NCBI RefSeq assembly: GCF_004378355.1 | Contig: NZ_SNUB01000005.1 | Span: 86,796-150,795, forward strand | Length of the DNA stretch: 64,000 nucleotides | Source: Psychromonas algicola | Lineage (GTDB): Bacteria > Pseudomonadota > Gammaproteobacteria > Enterobacterales > Psychromonadaceae | Direction: 5' to 3' | Shown here: positions 36,832 to 47,082 of the stretch, piece after piece | Numbering within the stretch: the stretch's first letter is position 1 | Layout of the letters: each line of letters opens with the position of its first letter | Notes under the pieces: model-generated | The model's database searches: none | Seen by the model: the letters and a program-made list of their open reading frames with translations, nothing else | What the model was told of the DNA's origin: nothing | Program-made: the position numbers and the translations under genes

Positions 36832-38826
36832 TTATTCTTTAATCTTAAACGCGCCAACACTGTTATCTAATTCATTGGCTAGCTCATCAACTAATTGACA
36901 ACCTTCTTCCAAACTTCGGTAGCTTGCTTGCATTTCAGTGTATCCATCTTGAATATTAATCATGTTACGGTTAATTTCTTCCGTTACACTGCTTTGCTCT
37001 TCAGCGGCCGTTGCTATCTGTTCGTTCATTTGATTGATATGTTGAATACTATTGGTAATTTCTGAAATATCTTTACCTGTTTGGGTTGCGTCATCGACAC
37101 TCTTTTCAACCATATTAATGCCATTTTCCATGGCAAGTTGCGCTGAACTGGCATCTGATTGTAATTTTTTAATCATCACCTCTATTTCATCGGTTGATGT
37201 TTTAGTTTGCATAGAAAGGCTACGGACTTCATCAGCAACAACGGCAAATCCTCGACCAGATTCACCTGCTCGTGCAGCTTCAATCGCCGCATTTAACGCT
37301 AATAAATTTGTTTGGTCTGAAATATCCTTAACTGCATTTAAAAATTTTCCAATATTTAATGCCGACTCATTGAGCGTTTTTACAATAGTTGATGCATTAT
37401 TTAATTCACTTGAAAGGCGATTAATATTTTCAATGGTTCCTTCTACTTCTGCATTACCGTGCTGCCCTTTCGCATTAGCGGTTTCAGTCTCCGTTGAAGC
37501 CTCCATTGCGTTGCGTGCAATGTCTGCAACTGTTGATGTCATCTCTGTGGTCGCAGTCACTACTTGGCTAACTTGCTCAATACCACTATTTACCTTGCCT
37601 TCAATCACATGATTACTTTCGATGTTTTCGGCTAAATTGGTTTTGAGTATGGTAGAGGTCTCTTGTATTTTACTAACCAAACCTTGTAAGTGTTGCACTA
37701 GCTTATTAATTGTATTGCTTATATCTCCCAATTCATCTTTGCTTTGTACTTCTACGCGTAAAGTTAAGTCATTGTCGTTATTAATATTAATAAGTTTAGA
37801 GGTGATTTCATGGATGCCTCTTTGTAATTGTTTTGTGATAATCCAAGATAGGAATAAAACAAAAAATAATGGGAATAAGATAAGTATTGCTAATGTTGTT
37901 AAGCTACTTGTACGCTCAGAAATAAGTAGTAGATTCTTTTCATGCATTTCCATTAATAATGAAACTTCTACATCTTTTAGCTTATTAATCTTTTCTGTGA
38001 TGGTGTTAAACCAAGCTGTTGCATCAGTATTAAATCCACCTTCTAGCATTTTGTTTAAAGCAATATCTCGGTAGTCTTGTACTGGCTTTAATACGTTATC
38101 TGTCATATTCACCGAATATATGTCGAGTTGGGCTAGGGTTGCATGTGCTTTGAAGGTTTCAATATAAGATTGTTGCTCTGCTAATAGGCGAATAAACTTT
38201 TCTAAGAAAGCAGGTGTAAAGCGATCAATTGAGAAAACATTGCTCATTACTGCTCTTTCAATACCTGCACGTTCTTTATGTTGCAAAAAACTTCCGACAG
38301 TAACAGCTGAAATTGATAATTCTGGATCGGTACTGTCATTGGCTGTGATATCAATAATAGAAAGTAATTGAGCATTTAATCCAGTATAAAAAGCGACCTC
38401 TTCGGCGGCAGTAATAGAGAAGTTATCAATTTGTTGGCGTACTGTTTGGAGTTTATCAAGTTCTTGGTTTATCTCTGAAAAAATAGAGACTAGATGAGGT
38501 GTTAAAGGAGTCGTTTTGATGAAATCTTGTAGTTCTTTATTTTTTTGATCTGTCAGTAATCGCTGCTTGAGCATAATATCTTTAAACTTTGTTCCCTTGG
38601 AAGATAGATAACCTGCTGATGCTCCTCGCTCTTTTTGTAATTCATGTACTAAAAAAGAACCTGTCGCGGCTGAATTACAGAATATAAGCATATTCTCAAG
38701 CTCAACTTTTTCTTTATAGGTTCGTATAAAATCATGCCCTGCAAAACAAATAAAACCAATAAGAGGAAGAGTAACTAAAGTTAATAGCTTACCGCGTATT
38801 GATAAATTATTAATAAAATTGAGCAT
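36832..38826 (-). CDS. Methyl-accepting chemotaxis protein with a NIT sensor domain
   Basis: The start at 38826 ([15 protein letters not shown], preceded by AGGTGA) gives 664 residues. A transmembrane helix (about 15-33) is followed by a NIT (nitrate/nitrite sensing) type domain, with the signature [19 protein letters not shown], up to about residue 310. Then come a second helix ([18 protein letters not shown]), a HAMP segment and a long coiled-coil signalling domain whose tip contains [22 protein letters not shown] and [25 protein letters not shown] marks a methylation region. It should signal to CheA/CheW. The ligand is inferred only from the family name. Neighbours give no clue. Confidence 0.9.
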   Translation of the reverse strand: MLNFINNLSIRGKLLTLVTLPLIGFICFAGHDFIRTYKEKVELENMLIFCNSAATGSFLVHELQKERGASAGYLSSKGTKFKDIMLKQRLLTDQKNKELQDFIKTTPLTPHLVSIFSEINQELDKLQTVRQQIDNFSITAAEEVAFYTGLNAQLLSIIDITANDSTDPELSISAVTVGSFLQHKERAGIERAVMSNVFSIDRFTPAFLEKFIRLLAEQQSYIETFKAHATLAQLDIYSVNMTDNVLKPVQDYRDIALNKMLEGGFNTDATAWFNTITEKINKLKDVEVSLLMEMHEKNLLLISERTSSLTTLAILILFPLFFVLFLSWIITKQLQRGIHEITSKLININNDNDLTLRVEVQSKDELGDISNTINKLVQHLQGLVSKIQETSTILKTNLAENIESNHVIEGKVNSGIEQVSQVVTATTEMTSTVADIARNAMEASTETETANAKGQHGNAEVEGTIENINRLSSELNNASTIVKTLNESALNIGKFLNAVKDISDQTNLLALNAAIEAARAGESGRGFAVVADEVRSLSMQTKTSTDEIEVMIKKLQSDASSAQLAMENGINMVEKSVDDATQTGKDISEITNSIQHINQMNEQIATAAEEQSSVTEEINRNMINIQDGYTEMQASYRSLEEGCQLVDELANELDNSVGAFKIKE

Positions 38827-38917
38827 GTCATCACCTATGTTTGATAATTTACAAAAATTTAAATATAGGTGGGATTGTTTATTATTCAAACAAAATGAGT
38901 GACAAATTACTTAATAG

Positions 38918-38955
38918 TTTAAAAATATGAAGCAGGTTAAGTTTATTAACCTGCT
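38918..38955 (-). terminator. Terminator of the RND efflux operon
   Basis: AGCAGGTTAA (38931-38940) pairs perfectly with TTAACCTGCT (38946-38955) around a 5-base loop. On the minus strand it is followed by TCATATTTTT. It lies 49 bases beyond the RND stop codon. Confidence 0.7.
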
Positions 38956-39004
38956 CTCTATGTTATGAGTGGAAAAGGTGTTAATCGATAAAAGTTTCTA
39001 TTGC

Positions 39005-42000
39005 TTATTCACCTTTATATTCGATTGCATTCACTTTAGGTTTCAGTGTTTCATCAAACTCTTTTGATTTTTGATGATTACTTCCTAGGAATGAATAAAT
39101 AACAGGTAATATAAATAGGGTAAACAAAGTACCAATAGATAAACCTGCCACAATTACAATACCAATACCAAAGCGACTTACTGCACCAGCGCCTGTTGCG
39201 AATAATAGAGGAATAAGACCTGCTACCATCGCTGCGGTTGTCATTAATATCGGGCGTAAACGAACGGCTGCTGCTTTTTTCACGGCTGCTATTTTGTTTA
39301 ATCCATGATGCAGCTGCTCTTCTTTCGCCACTTCAGCAATCAAGATACCGTGTTTAGTAATAAGACCTACTAAGGTGATCAATCCCACTTGCGTATAGAT
39401 ATTCATGGTTGCAAATCCCCAAGCAAGTGCGACAAGTGCACCACTAATTGCTAATGGAACTGTCATTAATATCACTAATGGATCTCGAACACTTTCAAAC
39501 TGACTCGCTAAGACTAAGAAAATAATCAATATCGCGAGAATGAAAGTGAAATATAGCGCATCACCTTCCGTGACAAATTGACGAGATTCACCTAAGTAGT
39601 CATGGCTATAACCTTGAGGAAGTTTAGTTGCTGCCATTTCTTCAAAGAAGTCGATCGCCGTACCCATTGTTACACCTGGTGATAATACAGCCCCAATAGT
39701 TGCACTATTAAGCTGATTAAAGTGAGGTAAAGAGCGTGGCTCTGCGACTACATCAATAGAAATTAACTCACTAAGCGGCACCATATCGTTATTCTTAGCA
39801 CGCACGTAAAAGTCGCCTAGTTTATCTGGAGATAAACGGTATTTACGTTCAACCTGAGCAATCACTTCATAACTACGTCCACCTAAGTCAATGCGATTTA
39901 AATAACCATCACTTAATAAAGTACCTAAAGTAATGCCTATATCTTGCATTGTGATGCCGTAAGCGCCTGCTTTATCTCGATCTATATTGATATTCATCGT
40001 CGCAGAATCAAAAGCTAAATCTAATGTTGAGTAGACAAAAGTAGGGTTGGCTTGTGTTGACGCTAAAATATCAGACGCAATACTCACTAAACTTTCAAAT
40101 GAATTCGAAGTTGTGATCACGAACTGTACAGGTAACCCACCAGAGGCTCCTGGAAGCTCTGGCATTTGGAATGCCGTTGTAGAAACTGACGGAATATTAT
40201 TAAATGCAGGTGCAAGTGTCTGTGACAGTGCCTTCGGGCTCTTCTCGCGTTGACTCCAAGGTTTCATGATTGCAATACCAAACGCTTGATTGGCATTGGG
40301 TATACCTGACATCGCTAACGTTCCAACTACTTCTGGTTGTTTTGCCAGTTCATCAGTCACTAAGCGCATACTATTTTCAATAAAATCTAAGTTAGCATTT
40401 GCAGGTGCTTTAGACATCATCATCAATGCGCCTTTATCTTCTTGAGGTGCTAGCTCTGAAGGAATGAACTTGAAAAGCAACGGTAATGAAGCAAAAACTA
40501 ACAGTGCAAAAATAATGACTGCGGGGCGACGTTGCATTACAACATCTAAAACGCGGCTATAAGCATTGGTTAAACCTGTTAGCGTATTATCAACTCCTTG
40601 CTCGAAGCGATTTGGCTCATGATTCATTGTTAACATTTTACTACACATCATCGGTGATAATGTTAGCGCGAGAACACCTGATACAAATACAGCTCCGGCT
40701 AGTGTTAATGCAAATTCTGCAAATAATGAACCGGTAATGCCACCCATTAGAGCAATAGGCGCATATACTGCAGCTAATGTAACCGTCATGGAGATAACTG
40801 GAATTGCGATTTCACGTGTACCAATAATCGCCGCTCGGAATGGGTCTTCTCCAGCTTTGATATGCCTATCTATATTTTCTACAACAACAATGGCATCATC
40901 AACTACCAAACCAATCGCCAGTACCATAGCTAACAGCGTCATCAAGTTAATGGTAAAACCAAACAATTGCATGATCGCTACTACACCAATGATGGATAGT
41001 GGAATGGTAATAATAGGAATAATAACGGCACGCCATGAACCTAAAAATAGGATCATAACAATAATAACAATGAGCGAGGCCTCAGTAACTGTTTTGATTA
41101 CTTCGTTAATAGATTCTTCAATAGCGATAGTTGAGTCATAGAGCACTCGCATCTCAATTGAACTTGGGTTATTCGCTTCTAGATTAGGTAATAGTTTTCT
41201 CACCCCTTCAGTAATATCAAGCGGGTTAGCTGTTGGAGCTGCATCGATCGCAACCACAACGGCATCATTACCATTTGCCATTGCTCGGTAACTGTCGTGG
41301 CTTTTTTCAAGTGATACACGCGCAATATCTTGTAATCGAATAGTTTTACCATCGTCACGAGTGGCTACGATAAGATTTTCTAATTCGCTCGCATTTTCTA
41401 CTTGGGTCTTAGAGTTACCATTAAATAAAGTGTAATACCCCATCGCTTGGCCAGAAGCTGACTGAATATTGTTAGCTTGTAAAATTTGTACAACATCAGC
41501 AGTATTTAATCCAAATCCAGCCATACGTTCAGGATCTAACCAAATACGTAGTGCAAATTTAGTCCCACCATATAGGTTAACTTTAGCAACACCATTAACA
41601 CTAAATAGTTGTGGCTTAATCACGCGTTCTAAATAGTCGGTGATCTCGCTTGAGTTTAATTTTTCACTGGAAAAAGCGATATAAATAACAGACGTTGACG
41701 ATCCAGTACTTACATCTACAGTAGGGTTTTCTGACTCACTTGGTAATTGCGAACTAACACTATTTAGTTTTGCTAATACATCAGCAACGGCACCATTTGG
41801 GTCGGTATTTAATTTCATGTTTACAGTGATAACGGAACGACCCATAAAACTCTGTGAACTAATAAAATCAATATTATCAACTTGTGCAATAGCTTGCTCA
41901 ATTGGCTGGGTAATAAACCCTTGGATGAGATCCGAGTTTGCACCGTAATAACCCGTCGTTATGGTGATCACGGTATTGGTCATATTCGGGTACTCACGTA

Positions 42001-42100
42001 CCTGCATTTTTGATAAAGCTTGTAACCCTAATAAAACAATCAACAAGCTCAATGAGATTGCTAAAACGGGGCGCTTTATAAAGATATCAGTAAATTTCAT
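39005..42100 (-). CDS. RND (HAE1-type) multidrug efflux permease
   Basis: The protein has 1031 residues with the HAE1 start MKFTDIFIKRPVLAISLSLLIVLLGL. Twelve hydrophobic helices fall in the usual 1+5+1+5 pattern, with two large periplasmic loops. The proton relay is present: the Asp pair in GLVVDDAIVVVENIDRH (TM4) and a Lys in GLITKHGILIAEVAK (TM10). It pumps drugs or toxic compounds out through a tripartite complex. It follows the membrane-fusion gene by 9 bases with its own GGAGC. No outer-membrane channel gene is present, so a TolC made elsewhere is likely. The substrate cannot be told. Confidence 0.94.
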   Translation of the reverse strand: MKFTDIFIKRPVLAISLSLLIVLLGLQALSKMQVREYPNMTNTVITITTGYYGANSDLIQGFITQPIEQAIAQVDNIDFISSQSFMGRSVITVNMKLNTDPNGAVADVLAKLNSVSSQLPSESENPTVDVSTGSSTSVIYIAFSSEKLNSSEITDYLERVIKPQLFSVNGVAKVNLYGGTKFALRIWLDPERMAGFGLNTADVVQILQANNIQSASGQAMGYYTLFNGNSKTQVENASELENLIVATRDDGKTIRLQDIARVSLEKSHDSYRAMANGNDAVVVAIDAAPTANPLDITEGVRKLLPNLEANNPSSIEMRVLYDSTIAIEESINEVIKTVTEASLIVIIVMILFLGSWRAVIIPIITIPLSIIGVVAIMQLFGFTINLMTLLAMVLAIGLVVDDAIVVVENIDRHIKAGEDPFRAAIIGTREIAIPVISMTVTLAAVYAPIALMGGITGSLFAEFALTLAGAVFVSGVLALTLSPMMCSKMLTMNHEPNRFEQGVDNTLTGLTNAYSRVLDVVMQRRPAVIIFALLVFASLPLLFKFIPSELAPQEDKGALMMMSKAPANANLDFIENSMRLVTDELAKQPEVVGTLAMSGIPNANQAFGIAIMKPWSQREKSPKALSQTLAPAFNNIPSVSTTAFQMPELPGASGGLPVQFVITTSNSFESLVSIASDILASTQANPTFVYSTLDLAFDSATMNINIDRDKAGAYGITMQDIGITLGTLLSDGYLNRIDLGGRSYEVIAQVERKYRLSPDKLGDFYVRAKNNDMVPLSELISIDVVAEPRSLPHFNQLNSATIGAVLSPGVTMGTAIDFFEEMAATKLPQGYSHDYLGESRQFVTEGDALYFTFILAILIIFLVLASQFESVRDPLVILMTVPLAISGALVALAWGFATMNIYTQVGLITLVGLITKHGILIAEVAKEEQLHHGLNKIAAVKKAAAVRLRPILMTTAAMVAGLIPLLFATGAGAVSRFGIGIVIVAGLSIGTLFTLFILPVIYSFLGSNHQKSKEFDETLKPKVNAIEYKGE

Positions 42101-42109
42101 GATGGCTCC

Positions 42110-43231
42110 TTATAGAGCTGGAAGAACAGATGGGATATCCAGCGCGTTTGACTCAACAATTTTTACATGAGAGCCATTACTCAATCGAACTTGTCCGCTT
42201 GTTACAACAACATCGCCTTCATTCAGGCCAGATAAAACATGAATTTCACCGTCTTTACTTTTGCCTAAATTAACTATTTTCTGTTTTACTTGTAAGATTG
42301 ATTTGCCGTCATTGGTTTTTTGTTCGTTGACCACATAAACGGTTTTACCATACAAAGTAAAGTTAACTGCTGTCTCTGGAATGATGACCTGTTTTTCTAA
42401 TGTTGGTAAAATAATATTGGCTTTGGCAAACATACCTGAACGTAAAACTTGGTCATCATTTGGAATCGAGGCTTGTACTTGAACAACACCACTTTGGTAG
42501 TTCACTGCCGGTTCAATCGCAGAAATTACACCGGTAAAAGTCGTATCAGGTTGCGCATCAACAAATACATCCATTGCTTGACCAATAGAGATCTTATTTA
42601 AATCATTTTGTGCAATAGTAAAACGCATTTGCATACGACTTATATTCTCTAAACGCACAATCTCTGAACCACTTGTAAGGTATTCACCTAAGAACACGTT
42701 TCTTAACCCAGCAATACCAGAAAATGGCGCTCGGATAGTACGCAAGCGAATCGTTGCTTCATAGCTTTCTATTTGGCCCTGTAAAGCCAAAAAATCAGCT
42801 TCTGCTTGATCCATATCGCCTTGAGAAACCGAGCCTGTTTTAAATAGCGAATTGATACGTTTAAAGTTACGCTCTACAGCTGGTAATCGAGCTTTAGCTG
42901 ATTTTAAATTGGCTTGTTCTACTTCACTATCAAGGTAGATGATTGGGTCACCTTTACTTAAATTTTGACCTGAAGCGAAATTCACTCGAACCACTTTACC
43001 TGCTACCTCATTGGCAATGGTTACGCCTTGAATGGGCTCAATAAAACCAATGGCACGTAGATGTGGTGTCCAATCTTCAAGTTTCACTGTGGTTGTGGTC
43101 ACTGGAAATTCAGGAATAGGGCGAGCAGCCAAATATTCTTTAATTTTTTGTGCTTTGATCATGTTAAAGCCAATAACACTACCAAATACCAGTATTGCTA
43201 TGATGATTGCCGAAGCTATCCATTTTTTCAT
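42110..43231 (-). CDS. RND efflux periplasmic adaptor (membrane fusion protein)
   Basis: The product has 373 residues. One N-terminal anchor (about residues 4-24) is followed by a barrel-sandwich (lipoyl-like) domain split by a helical hairpin, with the pattern GFIEPIQGVTIANEVAGKV…GDPIIYLDSEVEQANLKSAKARL and TIRAPFSGIAGLRNVFLGEYL. A beta-barrel and a membrane-proximal domain come next. It links the RND pump to an outer-membrane channel. It is the middle gene of tetR-MFP-RND; its ATG lies 3 bases after the tetR stop, with AGGA inside the tetR 3' end. Confidence 0.94.
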   Translation of the reverse strand: MKKWIASAIIIAILVFGSVIGFNMIKAQKIKEYLAARPIPEFPVTTTTVKLEDWTPHLRAIGFIEPIQGVTIANEVAGKVVRVNFASGQNLSKGDPIIYLDSEVEQANLKSAKARLPAVERNFKRINSLFKTGSVSQGDMDQAEADFLALQGQIESYEATIRLRTIRAPFSGIAGLRNVFLGEYLTSGSEIVRLENISRMQMRFTIAQNDLNKISIGQAMDVFVDAQPDTTFTGVISAIEPAVNYQSGVVQVQASIPNDDQVLRSGMFAKANIILPTLEKQVIIPETAVNFTLYGKTVYVVNEQKTNDGKSILQVKQKIVNLGKSKDGEIHVLSGLNEGDVVVTSGQVRLSNGSHVKIVESNALDIPSVLPAL

Positions 43232-43234
43232 GAT

Positions 43235-43816
43235 TTAATCCTGTAACTTAAAATGTGGGTTTTGAATAGTTGCCCATGAGGCATCGCGAACTTGGTTTAA
43301 TTGTTTTTGTTCGGGCTTAACTCGCCCTCTAATTACTTGTTTTGCTAAAGAAATTGAAGTATCAAGACTGACAGCAATTAATGCGAATAATTGCCAGTCT
43401 AAAAATACTTTGTTATCTATTCCTTGTTGATAAAAATCAAGAAGAGGTTTAAAAGCGACATCTTCAAACAAGGTTATTTCTGTTTTATCGATAGAAGGCG
43501 TGCAATGTAACATCTCAATAACGGTCAACCTTTTAGGGTTCGCGAGTACGCAATCAAAGGTATTCTGCCAAATCAAATGGTATTTTTGTTCTGGCGTATC
43601 GCTATCTTGCCAATTTGTAAAAATGTCTTTTGCAGCTTCTACGCGAATGAATTTCTGCAATTCATGCATTAGCTCTTCTTTGCTTGCGAAATAACGGTAG
43701 ATAGTGCCGGCAGCCACTCCCGCGGTATCAGCTAAATTCTGCATTGAGAATCCATGGAAACCATGTTCAGCTAAAATCGCTTCAGCTGAGGTTAATATTT
43801 GTGTGCGCTTGGTCAT
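43235..43816 (-). CDS. TetR/AcrR family repressor of the efflux operon
   Basis: I prefer the start at 43816 (MTKRTQILTSAEAILAEHGF), giving 193 residues. The ATG at 43846 would add ten residues but lies inside the palindromic operator. Neither has a good ribosome site. The helix-turn-helix is FSMQNLADTAGVAAGTIYRYFASKEEL; the C-terminal ligand domain has no recognisable specificity. It is the first gene of a TetR-MFP-RND operon and most likely represses it, including itself, through the palindrome AATGAACGTTCATT. Similar repressors control RND pumps in vibrios and Shewanella (family knowledge). Confidence 0.9.
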   Translation of the reverse strand: MTKRTQILTSAEAILAEHGFHGFSMQNLADTAGVAAGTIYRYFASKEELMHELQKFIRVEAAKDIFTNWQDSDTPEQKYHLIWQNTFDCVLANPKRLTVIEMLHCTPSIDKTEITLFEDVAFKPLLDFYQQGIDNKVFLDWQLFALIAVSLDTSISLAKQVIRGRVKPEQKQLNQVRDASWATIQNPHFKLQD

Positions 43817-43833
43817 ATTATTACTTGAAAATG

Positions 43834-43847
43834 AATGAACGTTCATT
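43834..43847. promoter_or_regulatory. Perfect palindromic operator for the TetR-type repressor
   Basis: AATGAACGTTCATT is a perfect 14-base palindrome at the 5' end of the tetR gene. TetR-family repressors of this subtype often bind ATGAACGTTCAT-like sites. No other palindrome in the intergenic region is as strong. Confidence 0.72.
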
Positions 43848-44045
43848 ATCGTTTAATCATTTTCAATTGCAATATTAAAATGCAAATAGATCTAAATTTT
43901 TCATTTATTCTTAATTTACTCCCATGTTTCATCGCTTTACTTGATTATTTTTCAGAGGCTAAAGTAGAAGAAAAGATCTGTTACTAGCTTTCACTTGTAA
44001 GATGGGTAAAATCAAATTGCTTTTTTTATTTTTTTAGGACATCTC

Positions 44046-46055
44046 ATGAAATTAAATCCTGGACAAGACGCCGCAGTAAAAATGATCTCCGGACCTTGTT
44101 TAGTACTTGCTGGTGCTGGTAGTGGCAAAACGCGAGTGATCACTAACAAAATCGCTTATCTAGTACAAAAGTGTGACTATCAGGCAAAGAATATTGTTGC
44201 TGTTACCTTTACTAATAAAGCTGCTCGAGAAATGAAAGAGCGAGTTAGTGAAACATTAGGACGAAAAGAGTCTCGAGGATTAATGGTCTCTACCTTTCAC
44301 TCTCTGGGTTTGGATATTATTAAACGAGAAGTAAAAACGCTGGGAATGAAAGCGGGATTTACGCTATTTGACGATCAAGACACCATGGCGTTATTAAAAG
44401 AACTCACAGAGAAGCAACTCAAAGAAGATACGGATCTATTAAAAGCCTTAGTGACTCAAATTTCTAATTGGAAAAATGCACTAATATTACCACCGCAAGC
44501 GATTAAACAAGCGAAAGGTGAACGCGATGTTATTTTTGCACATTGTTATGATTTATATCAGCGTCAACTTAAGGCTTATAACGCCTTAGATTTTGATGAT
44601 TTGATTGTATTACCTACGTTATTACTTAAGTTTAAAGAAGAAGTACGTTTACGTTGGCAGAAAAAAATTCGTTATCTGCTGGTGGATGAATACCAAGATA
44701 CTAATACCAGTCAATATGAGCTAATTAAAGCATTAGTGGGTGAACGAGCGCGTTTTACTGTGGTAGGTGACGATGACCAATCTATTTACTCTTGGCGTGG
44801 TGCTCGCCCAGAGAATCTAGTCCTATTACAAAACGATTTTCCTCAGTTGAAAGTCATTAAATTAGAGCAAAATTATCGTTCTAGTCAGCGAGTACTTAAA
44901 GCCGCCAATATATTAATTGCAAACAACCCTCACGATTTTGATAAACGCCTATTTAGTGAATTAGCTTATGGGGAACCGATCAAGGTTTTATTTGCTAAAA
45001 ATGAGCAACATGAAGCAGAACGAGTTGTTATGGAGTTGTCTGGGCATAAATTTATGAATGGAACGCGTTTTCAAGACTATGCTGTGTTATATCGAGGCAA
45101 TCATCAAAGTCGTTTATTAGAAAAAATGATGATGGAAAACCGTATTCCTTACAAAATCAGTGGCGGCACTTCATTCTTTGCTCGTAGCGAAGTTAAAGAC
45201 ATCATGGCTTATTTAAAACTATTGGTTAACCATGATGATGAGAATGCTTTTATTCGTGTCGTTAATAAACCACCTCGAGGCATTGGTGCAGTGAGCCGTG
45301 AGAAATTGGGTAATTATGCGAATTTACGAAATATAAGTATGTTTGCCGCGAGTTTTGAAATGGGGTTAGAGCAAACCTTAAATGGGAAAGGCTTACAGTC
45401 TATACAAGCCTTTACACGTTGGTTAGTTGAATTAAACGATAGGTTGAAGCGTGAAGACCATATCGATGTGGTACGTGATCTCATTCGTGATATTGGTTAC
45501 GAAGATTGGTTGTATGAAAGTAGCCCAAGTCCTAAAGCAGCAGAAATGCAGATGAAAAATGTATCTACTCTGTTTAAGTGGATTACCGAAATGTTAAAAG
45601 GTGATGACTTAGATGAAGAAATGACATTGGAGCAAGTGGTTGCCCGCTTAACGTTACGTGACATGTTATCGCGCAATGAAGGTGAAGAAGAATTAGATCA
45701 AGTACAATTAATGACGTTACATGCATCAAAGGGATTAGAGTTTCCCTATGTGTATATGATCGGTATGGAAGAAGGTTTATTACCACATCAAGTCAGTATT
45801 GATGAAGATAATGTGGAAGAAGAGCGAAGATTGGCCTATGTTGGTATCACTCGTGCACAAAAAGAACTGACATTTACTTTAGCAAAGGAACGAAGTCAGT
45901 ATGGTGAGGTCATTAAACCAACGCCAAGTCGCTTTTTGAATGAGTTGCCACAGGAAGACGTAGAATGGGAAAGTGGCCCTAAGAAACGTACTGAAGATCA
46001 GAAAAAACAATTGGCAGATAAAGGTATTGCTAGTTTGAAAGCATTATTCGATTAA
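44046..46055 (+). CDS. rep: ATP-dependent DNA helicase Rep
   Basis: The protein has 669 residues (E. coli 673) starting [20 protein letters not shown]. UvrD/Rep superfamily 1 motifs are all present: [10 protein letters not shown] (Walker A), [20 protein letters not shown] (Walker B), [13 protein letters not shown], and [25 protein letters not shown] near the C terminus. The N-terminal wording and the closing segment favour Rep over UvrD. It clears proteins ahead of replication forks. The start follows TTAGGAC. It stands alone between tetR and the peroxiredoxin gene. Confidence 0.95.
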   Translation: MKLNPGQDAAVKMISGPCLVLAGAGSGKTRVITNKIAYLVQKCDYQAKNIVAVTFTNKAAREMKERVSETLGRKESRGLMVSTFHSLGLDIIKREVKTLGMKAGFTLFDDQDTMALLKELTEKQLKEDTDLLKALVTQISNWKNALILPPQAIKQAKGERDVIFAHCYDLYQRQLKAYNALDFDDLIVLPTLLLKFKEEVRLRWQKKIRYLLVDEYQDTNTSQYELIKALVGERARFTVVGDDDQSIYSWRGARPENLVLLQNDFPQLKVIKLEQNYRSSQRVLKAANILIANNPHDFDKRLFSELAYGEPIKVLFAKNEQHEAERVVMELSGHKFMNGTRFQDYAVLYRGNHQSRLLEKMMMENRIPYKISGGTSFFARSEVKDIMAYLKLLVNHDDENAFIRVVNKPPRGIGAVSREKLGNYANLRNISMFAASFEMGLEQTLNGKGLQSIQAFTRWLVELNDRLKREDHIDVVRDLIRDIGYEDWLYESSPSPKAAEMQMKNVSTLFKWITEMLKGDDLDEEMTLEQVVARLTLRDMLSRNEGEEELDQVQLMTLHASKGLEFPYVYMIGMEEGLLPHQVSIDEDNVEEERRLAYVGITRAQKELTFTLAKERSQYGEVIKPTPSRFLNELPQEDVEWESGPKKRTEDQKKQLADKGIASLKALFD

Positions 46056-46085
46056 TAGCCAAAACAACTTAATAAATTAATAAGT

Positions 46086-46120
46086 ATAGCTAAAAACTAT
46101 CATTGATAGCTTTTTGCTAT
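46086..46120. promoter_or_regulatory. Tandem OxyR-type binding sites before the Prx-Grx gene
   Basis: Two copies of ATAG-N7-CTAT lie at 46086-46100 and 46106-46120. The first also satisfies ATAGnTnnnAnCTAT fully, the second misses one base. Centre spacing is 20 bp (22 in the E. coli consensus). They lie about 125-160 bases before the ATG. OxyR itself is encoded in this window at 9772-10674. Confidence 0.72.
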
Positions 46121-46244
46121 CAATTTGAGAATAACAAACGATTTTAACTATTTATGTTTTTTTTGCATAATAACTCCATCGCAGCAAGCAAGAGCTTGTT
46201 AGCAACTTTAAACACTAAAAATTGATTAATATTAGGAGCAACAC

Positions 46245-46976
46245 ATGTTAGATAATATCGAAGGCCAAAACGTACCAAATGTTACTTTTCCAACTCGCCA
46301 AGGTGATGAATGGGTTAACGTCACAACTGATGAATTATTCAAAGGCAAAACAGTGGTCGTATTTGCATTACCAGGTGCCTTCACTCCAACTTGTTCTTCT
46401 ACACATTTACCTCGTTATAATGAACTAGCGGGTGTATTGAAAAAGAATGGCGTTGATGAAATTGTTTGTTTAAGTGTTAATGACACATTCGTAATGAACG
46501 CATGGCTAGCTGACCAAGAAGCTGAAAATATTACCGTTGTACCAGATGGTAGCGGTGAGTTCTCTGCAGGCATGGGTATGTTAGTAGACAAAAGTGAAAT
46601 TGGTTTCGGTAAGCGTAGCTGGCGTTACAGTATGTTGGTTAAAGATGGCGTGATTGAAAAAATGTTCATCGAGCCAAACCAACCAGGCGACCCGTTTGAA
46701 GTATCAGATGCGGACACTATGTTGAACTACATCAATCCAAACGCTAAAAAACCAGCTGCTGTGACTTTATTCACTAAACCTGGCTGCCCTTTCTGTGCAA
46801 AAGCAAAAGCAGCATTGAAGGATAATGGCATTGGTTTTGAAGAAGTTGTATTAGGTACTGACGCAACAAGCGTAACGTTAAAAGCGGTATCAGGACAAAC
46901 AACTGTGCCACAAATCTTTGTAGATGGTAAACATCTTGGTGATAGCGAAGCGGCGATTGCTTACGCAAATAGCTAA
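46245..46976 (+). CDS. Peroxiredoxin-glutaredoxin hybrid peroxidase (Prx5-Grx)
   Basis: The protein has 243 residues. The N-terminal peroxiredoxin-5 domain (about 1-165) has the peroxidatic Cys50 in [18 protein letters not shown]-terminal glutaredoxin domain (about 170-243) has the CPFC active site (Cys181, Cys184) and the TVPQIF cis-proline loop. Hybrid enzymes of this type, known from Haemophilus influenzae, reduce peroxides using glutathione. Two OxyR-like sites upstream fit peroxide induction. The disulfide reductase gene follows downstream after a terminator, which suggests a working pair. Confidence 0.95.
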   Translation: MLDNIEGQNVPNVTFPTRQGDEWVNVTTDELFKGKTVVVFALPGAFTPTCSSTHLPRYNELAGVLKKNGVDEIVCLSVNDTFVMNAWLADQEAENITVVPDGSGEFSAGMGMLVDKSEIGFGKRSWRYSMLVKDGVIEKMFIEPNQPGDPFEVSDADTMLNYINPNAKKPAAVTLFTKPGCPFCAKAKAALKDNGIGFEEVVLGTDATSVTLKAVSGQTTVPQIFVDGKHLGDSEAAIAYANS

Positions 46977-47007
46977 TTAGTTATTAACCTATAAGTTCAA
47001 GGTTTAG

Positions 47008-47042
47008 GCGTATGTTCACAAAATGGAGCATGCGCTTTTTTT
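47008..47042 (+). terminator. Terminator of the Prx-Grx gene
   Basis: GCGTATGTTC (47008-47017) pairs with GAGCATGCGC (47026-47035), two G-U wobbles, followed by seven T residues. It lies 31 bases after the stop, so the next gene is at least partly transcribed separately. Confidence 0.82.
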
Positions 47043-47082
47043 AAACCTAAAATCTATCAATTAAGCAAAAATGGGGAACAAG

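Noticed and set aside
37052..37612. Open frame of 186 codons opposite the chemoreceptor gene
   Set aside because: It lies wholly inside the clear MCP gene on the other strand, has no ribosome site and its protein is a shadow of the repetitive signalling domain.
40737..41141. Open frame of 134 codons opposite the RND pump
   Set aside because: It is antisense to a conserved transmembrane region, low in complexity (rich in I, T, S, M), with no supporting start signal.
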